Assembly: GCF_025963695.1 (NCBI RefSeq)
Contig: NZ_JAOQAH010000033.1
Coordinates: 1 to 50,578, forward strand
From: Segetibacter sp.
GTDB taxonomy: Bacteria > Bacteroidota > Bacteroidia > Chitinophagales > Chitinophagaceae
Reading direction: 5' to 3'
Length of the DNA stretch: 50,578 nt
Shown: one piece after another, positions 17,927 through 28,200 of the stretch
How the letters are laid out: each line of letters begins with the position of its first letter
Position numbering within the stretch: the first letter of the stretch is position 1
Translations under genes and position numbers: made by a program
Notes under the pieces: model-generated
Databases searched by the model: none
Told to the model about the DNA's origin: nothing
The model's input: the letters and a program-made list of their open reading frames with translations, nothing else

Positions 17927-20869
17927 TTATTTAACCGTCTTTATTAATTGAATTGTTACAGGTCCCAACAATCCTGATACTACTAATGGACTAACAGCCC
18001 ACTTCACTCCTCTTGAACTAATGGCAATATTGGTATTCGTAAATTTTTCGCCGGTAATGGCATCCCCCGTTAACCTGTTCGACCAAACATTTGCTACTTC
18101 AACTTTCAATTCGTTTTCTCCATTCCTTACCAGGCCGGTTACATTAAAGTTATAGGGTTGTGCCCAGGTAATGCCTAACCGTTCTCCATTCAACCAAACT
18201 TCTGCAACTTTAGAAATGTTACCGAGATCGAGATATAATTGATCCCCTTTATGAACGGTTGGATTATTATAATAGCTGAAAGTTTTTTGATAAGTAGCAG
18301 TGCCGGCGTAATATTTTATCCCTTTGTCCCCCGATTCGGTCCATGACATTAGTGTAGGAAAAGTTGCAGAATCAGGTGCACCCCACCCCTTTGTGAAACC
18401 TACTTTCCATGCGCCTTCAATCGATGCTATTTTAACCTTGTTTTGTATTTTTTTTGCTTCCCCCAGGCGGTATACCCCATCTCCCAGTAGCTGAATTCCG
18501 TTCTTGGTATATTTTATAAAAGGAGGATCACTTTCGTTTAGACTTAAAGAAATATAATGAGGTACAGGTCGTCCATTTTTAAATACAATAAAATAAGATC
18601 CGTAAGCAGGTAATGAAATCGGAATTTTAGTTTGTTGTTTGCCAGCGTCGTAAATGTTTATTGCTACTACTTCCCCAGTTACAGGATCCCATATTTCGGG
18701 TACTTTGTTTTGTTGCCTGAAAGCGCATAACCTCGAGATAGGTTTACCGGTGGTATTTCTAATGTAATAAACATCAACGTCGCCTTTGGTTGTATGTATG
18801 TAATCAATAACCGGCTTATCACTTCCACTATAATCCAAATCTGGCACTACACCGAGACCTTGAAGAATTTTCAAAGGTGACAAATTGGTAAATACTTTGC
18901 CTTTACCAATCAACTCTTTCTTAAAAGTACTGCGGGTGTTAGTCCACAACTGATTGGCAGTATTTTTAACTGCTTCATCCCCTTTTAATTGATGGATCAA
19001 GCCCACTGCCTTCGCAGGTTTCGTTCCGGTAATAATTGCTCCTGCTGCTGCAAGCTTCTGTATTTTTTTTAACACCTGCGGGTTCACTTCATCCATTCCT
19101 GCTAGTGACAGTATCCTAAACTTCGCGCCGTTTGGCAAAACCAATAATCCGTCTTTTACTAACAGTTGGTGCAACAAGACATCGGTATTAATTACTTCAT
19201 AATCGTAGCCAGTACCAACTTTAAAAGACGTGTTTTTAGCTGTTACAGAATTAGGTACCTTATCTCCGTAGTAATAAACTACGTCTGCTACAAATTTCGT
19301 TTCCTGCAAAACGTATGATACTCTTGCCAGGTAATCATTAAACGGTCTCACTTTAGTCCACCAAACTCTTTTATCATTGAAGTGGGTTCCGGCATGATAA
19401 ACGAACCCCGGGAAGCCGGCACCTTTAGGATTATGGCTAAAACCGTGAACAACTACTTTGTTCATCCCCTCGCAAAACGCCCTATCTGCTAAAGGCTTTA
19501 ATTCAAACGGTCCTTCCTGCCAATGTTCGAAACTCGTAAATGATTCTTCTTCAACAATACCCCGATTGTAAATATGAGAGGCAGCAGCCACTTCTTTTAC
19601 AACCTGCAAAACATCCACACTGTCTTTATTATAAATATGATGCTTGTTCCAAAATTCACCTCTCGGTATATCTAATGAACCGAGTGCTTTTAGCGGCTCG
19701 GCAGGAACATTATGCAGTGGTTGGCCGGGTCCGCCAGCTTCTGAATTAATCTTCAGCCCAAAACTGTTCGATACTTGCTTAGCCTTTCTGTAAAAATTAT
19801 TAATCATTAACTCAGACAACGTTTTTTTCAGATCAGCCTGAAACCTGTCTGTTGTTTCTGTATCAAACAACTCCTTGTTAAACATTGCAGGGATCAGTTT
19901 ATGAACATCATAGCCATGGTTCTTTCGGAATTCAACAGGTAAGGTAGAAGTCCAGACAGTTCCCGTTGCTTCATAGCTTGCCAGGTACAGGCTTTTAAGG
20001 GCAGTGTTATTGAAGTTACCTAATACACTTTTTAACCTATTAATGATATGCAGAAAATGGGCACGGGTAGCAGATGAATCAAAGTGATCAATGATCGGCC
20101 CTTTTGAATTTGGACTGGGGAGCTTTAACTGTTCCCCGGAGTTGGAGCTAACATATCTATAGATCTCCCATTCTCCATCCGGAAGCTTATAATCTACTAT
20201 TTCAGTATTTGAATTAAAATACCTTGAAAGATTAATAATCTTACCGGTGTCAAGCGTATTGTTCTTAATACCTGCCGGAATAGCCAACACAGCTACTTCC
20301 TCGTAGTAGGCGGGCTTTCCATTTGCATTTGTAGGAATTAAATTATTGCCTTTATCATCACCCTTAAAAATTTTGGGGAACGGTAAATTAATTTTCTCTT
20401 TTGCCGGCCCCTTTACTTTTACCGTTGAAAAGTACAACGACTTGGCCGCATGCACCGGAAGAGTCCAACTTCCACCGGCATTCCAGCTACTGGCCATATT
20501 TAATCCAACCTCTAATTTTAACTTACCTGCCTCTTGTATTGCATACCTTATTGTTTCCAAAGACTCATCACCCATAAAAGCAGGACCGGCCGGTATCATT
20601 GTATCCCCTTTGGGTACGCCTATTTCGAAAATATCCATACCTGCAATTCCAGCATTTTTCATTGCAGTCAATTCCTCTAGTATCCTGCCCTTATCTACAT
20701 AGCCGTTCAGCCACCACCAATACACTTTAGGTCGGGCTTTAGAAGGAGGATCTATAAAACCTCTTTTTAAAGAGTCATAGGTAGTTGAATTATTTATAGG
20801 TTTCCCCGTTTTCCAGGAAAACAAAAAACAGACAATGACCAATGAAGCAAAGAATGAAATCTTTTTCAT
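17927..20869 (-). CDS. GH106-type alpha-L-rhamnosidase
   Basis: A 980-residue secreted enzyme with a signal-anchor-like N-terminus (ISFFASLVIVCFLFSW). The catalytic barrel begins near residue 50 with YWWWLNGYVDKG and AMKNAGIAGMDIFEIG, a hallmark of family GH106. It continues with KINSEAGGPG, GIVEEESFTSFEHWQEGPFE and VVYYYGDKVPN. The last 200 residues form a GH2-like jelly-roll (LYLDLGNISKVAEVWLNGE). GH106 enzymes release terminal L-rhamnose, for example from rhamnogalacturonan-type glycans. The gene is 31 bp downstream of the 840-residue protein and 26 bp upstream of the SGNH esterase, so the three are probably co-transcribed. Family assignment is from memory of the motifs. Substrate specificity is inferred. 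Confidence 0.8.
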   Translation of the reverse strand: MKKISFFASLVIVCFLFSWKTGKPINNSTTYDSLKRGFIDPPSKARPKVYWWWLNGYVDKGRILEELTAMKNAGIAGMDIFEIGVPKGDTMIPAGPAFMGDESLETIRYAIQEAGKLKLEVGLNMASSWNAGGSWTLPVHAAKSLYFSTVKVKGPAKEKINLPFPKIFKGDDKGNNLIPTNANGKPAYYEEVAVLAIPAGIKNNTLDTGKIINLSRYFNSNTEIVDYKLPDGEWEIYRYVSSNSGEQLKLPSPNSKGPIIDHFDSSATRAHFLHIINRLKSVLGNFNNTALKSLYLASYEATGTVWTSTLPVEFRKNHGYDVHKLIPAMFNKELFDTETTDRFQADLKKTLSELMINNFYRKAKQVSNSFGLKINSEAGGPGQPLHNVPAEPLKALGSLDIPRGEFWNKHHIYNKDSVDVLQVVKEVAAASHIYNRGIVEEESFTSFEHWQEGPFELKPLADRAFCEGMNKVVVHGFSHNPKGAGFPGFVYHAGTHFNDKRVWWTKVRPFNDYLARVSYVLQETKFVADVVYYYGDKVPNSVTAKNTSFKVGTGYDYEVINTDVLLHQLLVKDGLLVLPNGAKFRILSLAGMDEVNPQVLKKIQKLAAAGAIITGTKPAKAVGLIHQLKGDEAVKNTANQLWTNTRSTFKKELIGKGKVFTNLSPLKILQGLGVVPDLDYSGSDKPVIDYIHTTKGDVDVYYIRNTTGKPISRLCAFRQQNKVPEIWDPVTGEVVAINIYDAGKQQTKIPISLPAYGSYFIVFKNGRPVPHYISLSLNESDPPFIKYTKNGIQLLGDGVYRLGEAKKIQNKVKIASIEGAWKVGFTKGWGAPDSATFPTLMSWTESGDKGIKYYAGTATYQKTFSYYNNPTVHKGDQLYLDLGNISKVAEVWLNGERLGITWAQPYNFNVTGLVRNGENELKVEVANVWSNRLTGDAITGEKFTNTNIAISSRGVKWAVSPLVVSGLLGPVTIQLIKTVK

Positions 20870-20900
20870 GAACAGGCTGTGTAATCGTTAGAAATAAAAA

Positions 20901-23423
20901 TTACCAGGCTACAGACACTCTGCCCGTAACCTTCTCAATTACATAATGGTTACCATATTTCTTATCGCCCGCTTTAAACGAAATACTACCGGTTTTCCAG
21001 GGATAGGTACTGTTTAAATACACCTTTAACTGTTCGGCAGTTATGTTGTCTTCGGGATAGATCCTTACAGTGGCATTATTTAAACCATCAATTTCAAGTC
21101 TTCTCCTGATATCTTTATCCCCCGAATAAATATCCTTACAAGAAACGATACCATCATTCTGCTCGATAAAGATCCTGCACTCCCTGTTCCAGGCAGTAGG
21201 TAATGAATAGGTTGAAAAACCTTTTTCAAATTTTGTTTGAAAACCATTTAATATAGGCGCTCCCTGTGGAAACTTAAACCGTTGCTTAACCGTCGTATTG
21301 GGAACATAACCGGAAAAGTAAAACGCGTTATTACTTCTGCTAACAGTAAGTACCGGGTTCTTAACAGAAGGATCCTGTTTATCAATATTATATTCAATAC
21401 CAAACTCTTTTAAAATATAACGCAGGTACATTCCACCGGCAAACCATTTCTCAGGATCGTCCGGCGCTAATAATTTACCTCCTGTAAACCTGCTTGAATT
21501 AGTACCCCGCACATAACCAACCTTACCACCTTTCCATTCAGGTTTGGTTCTTACCCATACTACATCTCTTGCCTTGGTGTTCTGTAACATGGTTGATAAA
21601 ATCTTGGTCGACTTATCTGCTTGTTCTTTCACTTTTGTTCTAACACCTCCGCCAGAAAAGAGTGAACGATGAAAAATTCTTGCAGGGTATTTCTTTTCTA
21701 AAATATCGTTTGAAAAGGTAGAATTCAGTTGAAATTCTCCTTCAAGTGGTTCAACGTTTTGCAGGTTTAATAACGATGCAAAGCCGGCACCTATATGATC
21801 AGCAGGACCATATACAATTAACTTTCCTCCATTCTGAACAAAGTTGATCAATTGCTTTTCGAACGCTGAACCTGCATCAGGAACAATGCACAACAGGATA
21901 GACTCATTGTATAAACCCGGCTTATTATTAAGCGACGTTTGAAACGACTTTGTAGATGTAATGGTGTTTAAAGGAAAGCCGTTGTTAATGGCTTGCCTGA
22001 TCAACCAATCGCCGTAATAGATTTCGGGTAAACGTTCCTGCTGAGTATACGCCCAGTTATGATATTCGTCGAAAGGATACACCCAAACAAGTGGACCCGG
22101 CTGTGTTGGAAGATTATAGCGAGCCTTTAAAATATGAGGTATTACTTCATCAGGCACTTGGGCTGGCATATCGCCATAAGTATTATCAATCGTTAAAAAG
22201 TTCAGGTGTGTCGGCGGAGTTATTTCACCACGGTCATTTATTCTTGACACCGACATAGGAAGATAGATATCATGCGGTTCACTTCCGTACCGGTCTAACC
22301 AGGGGCTGTTTACCCACCATGGATCGTGTGTATAATACCTGAACAAATACCGGTTGTCGGGGATCTCTGAAATACGAGACATGTAACCTACCATTTCCAA
22401 TCCAAAGTCTCCATCTAACGCAGCCCACGGAGAATTAGGAGGCGGCAGTATATTAAAGTTGCCTCCGTAAATGTTTTTTAAATCAACTCCATCTCTTGCA
22501 AGGTCAATACCTGCTGAAAGGTTAGTGCCCCTTGTTTGTATTTCATATGAAGGACATTCTTTACGATATAACTTCCAGAAATCAGCGATGAGTAAGCGCG
22601 TTTCAGACATTTTATTCTTAATGAAATCTGTACCGGTAAAAATGGCTCCTGTTGAGTTCCACCCTTCTACACCAAATCCAAAACCATTGCTAAACCATAT
22701 ATAATCATATCCAAGGTCTTTTAAGAAATGCTCGCTCTGTCTGCCAAAAAAAGTTCCAAAATGCGTATTAGCAGGGATGCCTGTCGGATACCCGGCATAT
22801 TTATGAGTATCAGCATTTAAAACAGAATAACAACTTACAAAAGACTTCTCTCCCATTGCATTGCCCCCTAAAATTTCCCTGTGTCTTTTATACTTAAAAT
22901 CCGACTTTGCAAACTCTGGCCCCGGGTCGAAAGTTGCACCTACCCTTATTACCTTGCCTGTCATCTTACTTCCAGTTTCTTTGAGCGTTTGAACGATAAA
23001 TTTCAAATCTTCATAAGTAAACTTTGGAGGGTTCTCCAGGTATTCATACGCCCTTTCATGTAGCGATAGTTCTTTGGGACCTGAGCCTACTTCATGGTTT
23101 GTATTTGGGTTGCCCATATACTTTGCCCATTCTAATGGTTGGTTAAGGCTTCCACTATAATCAAGTATCTCAGAACCATCAGCCGTCCAAAGCATAATAG
23201 ACACGGTATCGGTATGCCTCAGCAACGATTGCCATTGCAAAAACATTTCAGCCGCAACCTTCCTTATGTATTCCTTATCATTCTTTTTAAAAGGCTTTAA
23301 AGATGATTCAAGGGAGATATTATAAAAGTTCTTTCCTTTAACTGCTACATCATTTATTTGGGCTGACGTAGTCTTCCATACAGCCATTTGCACTAAGAAG
23401 AAAACAACTAAAAATTTTTTCAT
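20901..23423 (-). CDS. Large secreted protein of unknown family, likely glycosidase-like
   Basis: An 840-residue protein with a clean signal peptide (1-22, ending TSAQ). I recognise no named family. The N-terminal 450 residues look like a TIM-barrel: alternating hydrophobic strands and helices, aromatic and acidic motifs such as MLWTADGSEILDYSG, RVGATFDPGPEFAKSD, FSNGFGFGVEGWNSTG and VYPFDEYHNW. Residues of about 520-560 resemble a Rossmann/GATase-like domain (LCIVPDAGSAFEKQLINFVQ, GGKLIVYGPAD), as in beta-galactosidase trimerisation domains. The C-terminal part appears beta-rich. It is the first gene of the operon with GH106 and SGNH, and lies downstream of the SusCD pair across a palindromic repeat. 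I infer a secreted carbohydrate-active enzyme. Confidence 0.6.
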   Translation of the reverse strand: MKKFLVVFFLVQMAVWKTTSAQINDVAVKGKNFYNISLESSLKPFKKNDKEYIRKVAAEMFLQWQSLLRHTDTVSIMLWTADGSEILDYSGSLNQPLEWAKYMGNPNTNHEVGSGPKELSLHERAYEYLENPPKFTYEDLKFIVQTLKETGSKMTGKVIRVGATFDPGPEFAKSDFKYKRHREILGGNAMGEKSFVSCYSVLNADTHKYAGYPTGIPANTHFGTFFGRQSEHFLKDLGYDYIWFSNGFGFGVEGWNSTGAIFTGTDFIKNKMSETRLLIADFWKLYRKECPSYEIQTRGTNLSAGIDLARDGVDLKNIYGGNFNILPPPNSPWAALDGDFGLEMVGYMSRISEIPDNRYLFRYYTHDPWWVNSPWLDRYGSEPHDIYLPMSVSRINDRGEITPPTHLNFLTIDNTYGDMPAQVPDEVIPHILKARYNLPTQPGPLVWVYPFDEYHNWAYTQQERLPEIYYGDWLIRQAINNGFPLNTITSTKSFQTSLNNKPGLYNESILLCIVPDAGSAFEKQLINFVQNGGKLIVYGPADHIGAGFASLLNLQNVEPLEGEFQLNSTFSNDILEKKYPARIFHRSLFSGGGVRTKVKEQADKSTKILSTMLQNTKARDVVWVRTKPEWKGGKVGYVRGTNSSRFTGGKLLAPDDPEKWFAGGMYLRYILKEFGIEYNIDKQDPSVKNPVLTVSRSNNAFYFSGYVPNTTVKQRFKFPQGAPILNGFQTKFEKGFSTYSLPTAWNRECRIFIEQNDGIVSCKDIYSGDKDIRRRLEIDGLNNATVRIYPEDNITAEQLKVYLNSTYPWKTGSISFKAGDKKYGNHYVIEKVTGRVSVAW

Positions 23424-23493
23424 TGGTTATGCTTATTTCCTTTTAAAATAACAATAAAGAGTTCACGAACACTATTGCCTTACCGCGCTTTTT

Positions 23494-23710
23494 GCTGAAT
23501 AGAAAATGGTTTGTACAAGTGAGTGACACAACGATGTACAATTGAAAAACAAAGGCTGGTAACAAAAAGATGCTTTAATAAAAGACATTGATATAGAACC
23601 GGCGCCTGAATAGTTATAGCTAAATAAGAATATTTTTTTGCTTACCAGCTAAGTAACAACAGTCAACATCGTTGTGTCACTCACTTCAACTTATAGACTT
23701 TCTATTCAGC
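23494..23710. repeat. 217-bp palindromic repeat pair (REPIN-like)
   Basis: Two near-complete repeat units face each other. The left arm carries GCTGAATAGAAA (23494-23505), then AAGTGAGTGACACAACGATG (23517-23536), then GGCTGGTAACAAAAAG (near 23554). The right arm is the reverse complement in the same order: TTTTTTGCTTACCAGCT (near 23634), ACATCGTTGTGTCACTCACT (23666-23685) and TTTCTATTCAGC (23699-23710). The 21-bp core arms are perfectly complementary. It fills the gap between the susD stop and the 840-residue gene, and as RNA could fold into a long hairpin. Confidence 0.85.
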
Positions 23711-23769
23711 TTTACTATCCCTTTCCAGCAACAAAAAAAGCGTTTTAGCACCTAAGCTTGTTGCCCCAA

Positions 23770-25209
23770 TTAATAACCCGGGTTTTGAGTTACTTTAGGG
23801 TTTAAATCAAGCTCCCCCTGTGGAATAGGAAATACAAGCTCATGTTCTTCAACAGAAAAATTCTGATTTTGCCTTTGGTAATGTGCATTTAAAACTGCAC
23901 GTACCCTTCCTGTACGTACCAGGTCAAACCAACGATGCCCCTCGTACAAAAACTCTACTCTTCTTTCTTTTTCAATTTCCAGCCGCAGGGCTTCTTTACT
24001 AAGTCCGGATAGGTTTGTAGTTATACCAGCCCTGTTTCTGACAGCGTTCATATATTGAAATGCTTCGCCTGTCTTACCTTGTTCGTTTAGCGCTTCAGCA
24101 TACATCAGTAATACGTCTGCATAGCGCAGAACAGTAAAAGTTACGCTACCATCTGTAACATCAACGGCCCTAAAATCAACAAACTTTAAACCATACCGGT
24201 TATAGGCTTTTGTACCATTTATTAATAGAACGGAATCGTTTACAGAAGCGGCTTTTCTATTATCGTTTGGCTGGTATGCATTCATCAAATCCAATGTAGG
24301 AACTATTCTTCCTGCCCCTTGTTGGTTGTTTTGAAAAATAGCCATACTTGTAATAGCGGGAGTAAATACATAAGAATAATTATTACCCATAGTTCTGCCG
24401 GACAAATATTGAATTTCCAGTATTGACTCTGCGAGATTATTATTTGGAGTAGTGAATAAACTTTTATAATTATTGACTAAAGAATACTGCCTGGCATCTA
24501 CTACTTCTTTTAGCTTCTCAGCAGCTTTATCATAATTTAATTGGGTTAAATATACTTTTGCAAGTAATGTTTTAATAGTACCAATAGACGCTCTTGATTT
24601 ATCAGAATTAACCGTAACAGGCAACAAAGTTTCTGCATCAGTAAGATCTTTTAATATAACCTCGTACACTTTCTCTTTTGGCTGCAATGAAAGATCGGCT
24701 GACAATATTTGTTCAGGACTTTTAAACTCCTGGTCGGTTATCGGCACTCTTCCAAATAACCTTACCAAATGGAAGTAGCTATAGGCTCTTAAGAACTTTG
24801 TTTCGCCCTTAATCCTGTTTTTAGTGTTAGCATCAAAAGCGATTAGATCAATCCTGTTGAGAATCACATTACATCTTGCGATAGTTGCCAAACAAGTACC
24901 CCAGGCAGCACTTACGTAAGCATTGGTAGCAGTAACAGCATTCTGGTCAACCTGCATTTCGCTTATTGAAGGAGAAGACCATTGGATCTCTGTATTGTCC
25001 GTTGACAATTCTCCTAAGTATACCATGTTACTTGAGTTATAAAGTCCACGGAACGTTCCATAGATTCCAATAAGGGCACTCTCAAAATCGTTGCTGTTAC
25101 GATAAAAGTTCTCGGTGGCGATTTGTGATTGTGGTGTTAATTCAAGGTACTTCTTACACGAAGTTGAAGCAACCATTGCCAACATTATGATTACAATATA
25201 TTTTTTCAT
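23770..25209 (-). CDS. SusD/RagB-family glycan-binding lipoprotein
   Basis: A 479-residue surface lipoprotein. The signal peptide ends at Cys18 in STSCKKY, followed by the usual SusD start YLELTPQSQIATENFY. Helical TPR-like parts include KGETKFLRAYSYFHLVRLFG, and near the C-terminus RLEIEKERRVEFLYEGHRWF and FPIPQGELDLNPKVTQNPGY, all SusD signatures. Length is normal for the family. It forms a lid on the SusC transporter encoded 24 bp upstream and binds the incoming oligosaccharide. It is likely the last gene of the MFS-isomerase-SusC-SusD operon, followed by the palindromic repeat. Confidence 0.95.
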   Translation of the reverse strand: MKKYIVIIMLAMVASTSCKKYLELTPQSQIATENFYRNSNDFESALIGIYGTFRGLYNSSNMVYLGELSTDNTEIQWSSPSISEMQVDQNAVTATNAYVSAAWGTCLATIARCNVILNRIDLIAFDANTKNRIKGETKFLRAYSYFHLVRLFGRVPITDQEFKSPEQILSADLSLQPKEKVYEVILKDLTDAETLLPVTVNSDKSRASIGTIKTLLAKVYLTQLNYDKAAEKLKEVVDARQYSLVNNYKSLFTTPNNNLAESILEIQYLSGRTMGNNYSYVFTPAITSMAIFQNNQQGAGRIVPTLDLMNAYQPNDNRKAASVNDSVLLINGTKAYNRYGLKFVDFRAVDVTDGSVTFTVLRYADVLLMYAEALNEQGKTGEAFQYMNAVRNRAGITTNLSGLSKEALRLEIEKERRVEFLYEGHRWFDLVRTGRVRAVLNAHYQRQNQNFSVEEHELVFPIPQGELDLNPKVTQNPGY

Positions 25210-25233
25210 GACTAATTTTTTAACGACAGATAA

Positions 25234-28200
25234 TTAAAATGACAATCTTGCTCCAAGAGTGAAGACGCGGGGATTAGGATATGCAAAATAATCAATACCA
25301 CTCCTTGCCAGGTTATCTCCGCCTATGCTACCCTCGGGATCGTAACTGGGATATTTGGTAAAAATGTAAGCATTGGTGATATCAGCAAAAACTGATAGCG
25401 ATTGTACTTTTAATTTGGTCAATACACCTGGTGAGAAAAGGTATGAAAGATTGATGTCCCTGATCTTAACAAACGAACCATCAAACATATACCTCGAACT
25501 GGAGCTTAATGTAAATGCATAATCGTTCCTGATTGCCCGTGGCAACAATCCATTACCTGGTTGAGAGGGCGATTTCCATCTATCTGCAATCATGCCTAAT
25601 TGATTTTGAACACCGGCATCATTTAAATTTATTTCACCTCCCTGAAAATACACTTCATTACCCTGCGAGCCGTTAATGCTAACGCTTAATGTGAATGCTT
25701 TATAATTGAACTTGTTATCAAACCCCCATGTAAAATCCGGCCATGGATTTCCAACAATCTTTCTATCGGCTGTTGTAATCCTTCCATCATTATTTACATC
25801 TTCAAATTTCAGGTCGCCGGGTACAACTCTTGGGGATTGTAAAGGGCTTTTAGAAATCTCCTCTGCTGTTTGAAAAACACCAATGGCATTAAGCAAGTAA
25901 AAGCTTGAAATTGGTAAACCCACCTGGCTTACCTGGTAATCAGAATTAGTAATTCTTACAGCATTTCCATTAAGAGCAAGTACTTTATTATTATTTGCAC
26001 TTATATTAAAACTGGTAGTCCAGTTAAAAGCTTTACTCTTTATAGTCTCAGTATTTACCGAAAACTCAACACCCTTGTTTTCCAATTCCCCGATATTTTG
26101 CACAGAACCACTAAAACCAGAAGCGGCAGGCAAAGAAACATTTAGTAATAAATTCTTTTTATGACTCCGGTAAATATCTGCAGTAAAGTTTATCCTGTCG
26201 TTCAATAATGAAAGATCTACTCCAAAGTTTGTTTGAACAGATTGCTCCCACGTTAGGTTGGCATTAGACAAACTTGAAGGGGTGATACCCGAAATAACCT
26301 GTCCATTATTAATGTTCCTTGTTATTCCTAATAATCCCTGGCTTGCATAGTTGCTGATCAGGTTATTGCCTGCAATTCCATAACTGGCTCTAAGCTTTAA
26401 GTTGCTGATGAACTTAACACTTTTCATAAACGCTTCATCGGATATTCTATATCCTAATGATATAGAAGGAAAGGTTCCCCACTTATTATTAGCGCCAAAC
26501 CTTGAACTTCCATCCTGGCGAACTGTACCCGTTACAAGATATTTACCTGCAAAAACGTAATTCATTCTGGCAAACCACGACATCATTGACCACTCAGATA
26601 TGTAATTTGTACCGGATGTAACATTACCGGCGGCTAAGAAGGCAACCTCATCAGTAGGAAAATCAGATGCACCTGCCTGCACCACATCGTCTGAATTTTT
26701 TTGAACTGTAAATCCAGCCAATGCATCTATCTCATGATTATTAATCGTGCGTCTGAAGTTTAATGTATTCTCGTTAAGGTAATTGAGCGATCGTACTTTT
26801 GATATACCAGCAGTAGCAACCCCTGTTCTACTGGTTGCTATTCCTACCTTTGATGATTTCCATAACCTGGTTTCACTACTGGAATAGTTGACGCCAAAAG
26901 AAGTTTTAAAAACTAATCCTTTCGCAATTTCATAATCAATATAATTGTTCGTAAAGATGTTGGTTACATTTCTTTTATCAAGAAATTCGCGGGCAATCAT
27001 TAAGGGATGTTCAACAGGGATACCTTCGGGAAGAGAAAATTCGGAATAAAAGTTTCCGTCTGTGTCGTAGAGAGGAATCGTAGGATCACTGGCCAGGGCT
27101 GTGGAAATCAATCCACGGTGTTGTAAATGTCCTTCGGCACGAGCAAAATTTCCGTATGAATAAGAGGAATTAAAAGATCCACCGAATTTTATTCTATCAG
27201 AAATACGGGCATCTATATTAGTACGTAATCCAAACTTCTTAAAATCAGAACCTATAATGATCCCCTCCTGGTTGAAGTAGTTGCCGGAAACATAATATTT
27301 TACATCTCTTGAACCGCCGCTTGCAGCTAACTGGTAGTTTTGTACCATTGCCTTTCTAAATATAACATCCTGCCAGTCGGTTCCCTCATTCGGTATAGAA
27401 CCAGGATTGCGGAAAGCGGGCTTCACCCGTGTTGCCGTACTTCTTACGTTATTTGGATCATTAGCATTGCCACCTGCAAATACCCATGCATTATCCCGGC
27501 CATTTGCAACAAACTCAGCATACTCTCCTGGGGAAAGTAAATCTAACTTCCTGGCCAATTCCTGTAACCCTGTAGATACATCAAGGGTTATATTTGCTTT
27601 ACCACCTTGCTTACCTCTTTTAGTTGTTATAATAACTACTCCATTAGCACCCCTTGATCCATATATAGCAGTTGCAGAAGCATCTTTCAATATTTGAATT
27701 GATTCTATGTCCGCAGGATTAATGGTACTTAAAGGATTTATCCTGTTTATGCCGCTACTGCCCGCTATCCCTGAAGCGGAGTAAGACGATGAATTGAAAC
27801 TTGTTAAGTCAGCGCCGCCACCACCGGTACCTATTGCAAAACCATCAATTACATACAATGGTGAATTGCCGCCAGTAATTGAACTAATTCCTCTTATTAT
27901 TACATTCACATTACCTCCTGGTGCACCAGACGTTTGAACGATTTGAGCCCCCGGCACTTTTCCCTGCATCATCTGATCAAAACTTGCCGAAGGAGAAAGG
28001 GTAAGATCTTTAGCGGTCAGGTTTACAATTGAACCGGTGAGGTCTCTTTTCTTTTGAGTACCATATCCAACGACGACTACTTCATTCAATAATGTCGAAG
28101 CAACTTCCATTTGAACATCAATTACAGGATTGTCTCCCACTGTAATTTCTCGGGTCTGAAAGCCAGTACTGCTAAAAACCAGGGTAGCTTTATTCGGCAC

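Noticed and set aside
27340..27697. Plus-strand frames opposite the first susC
   Set aside because: They are antisense to the highly conserved plug domain of SusC and have no supporting features.
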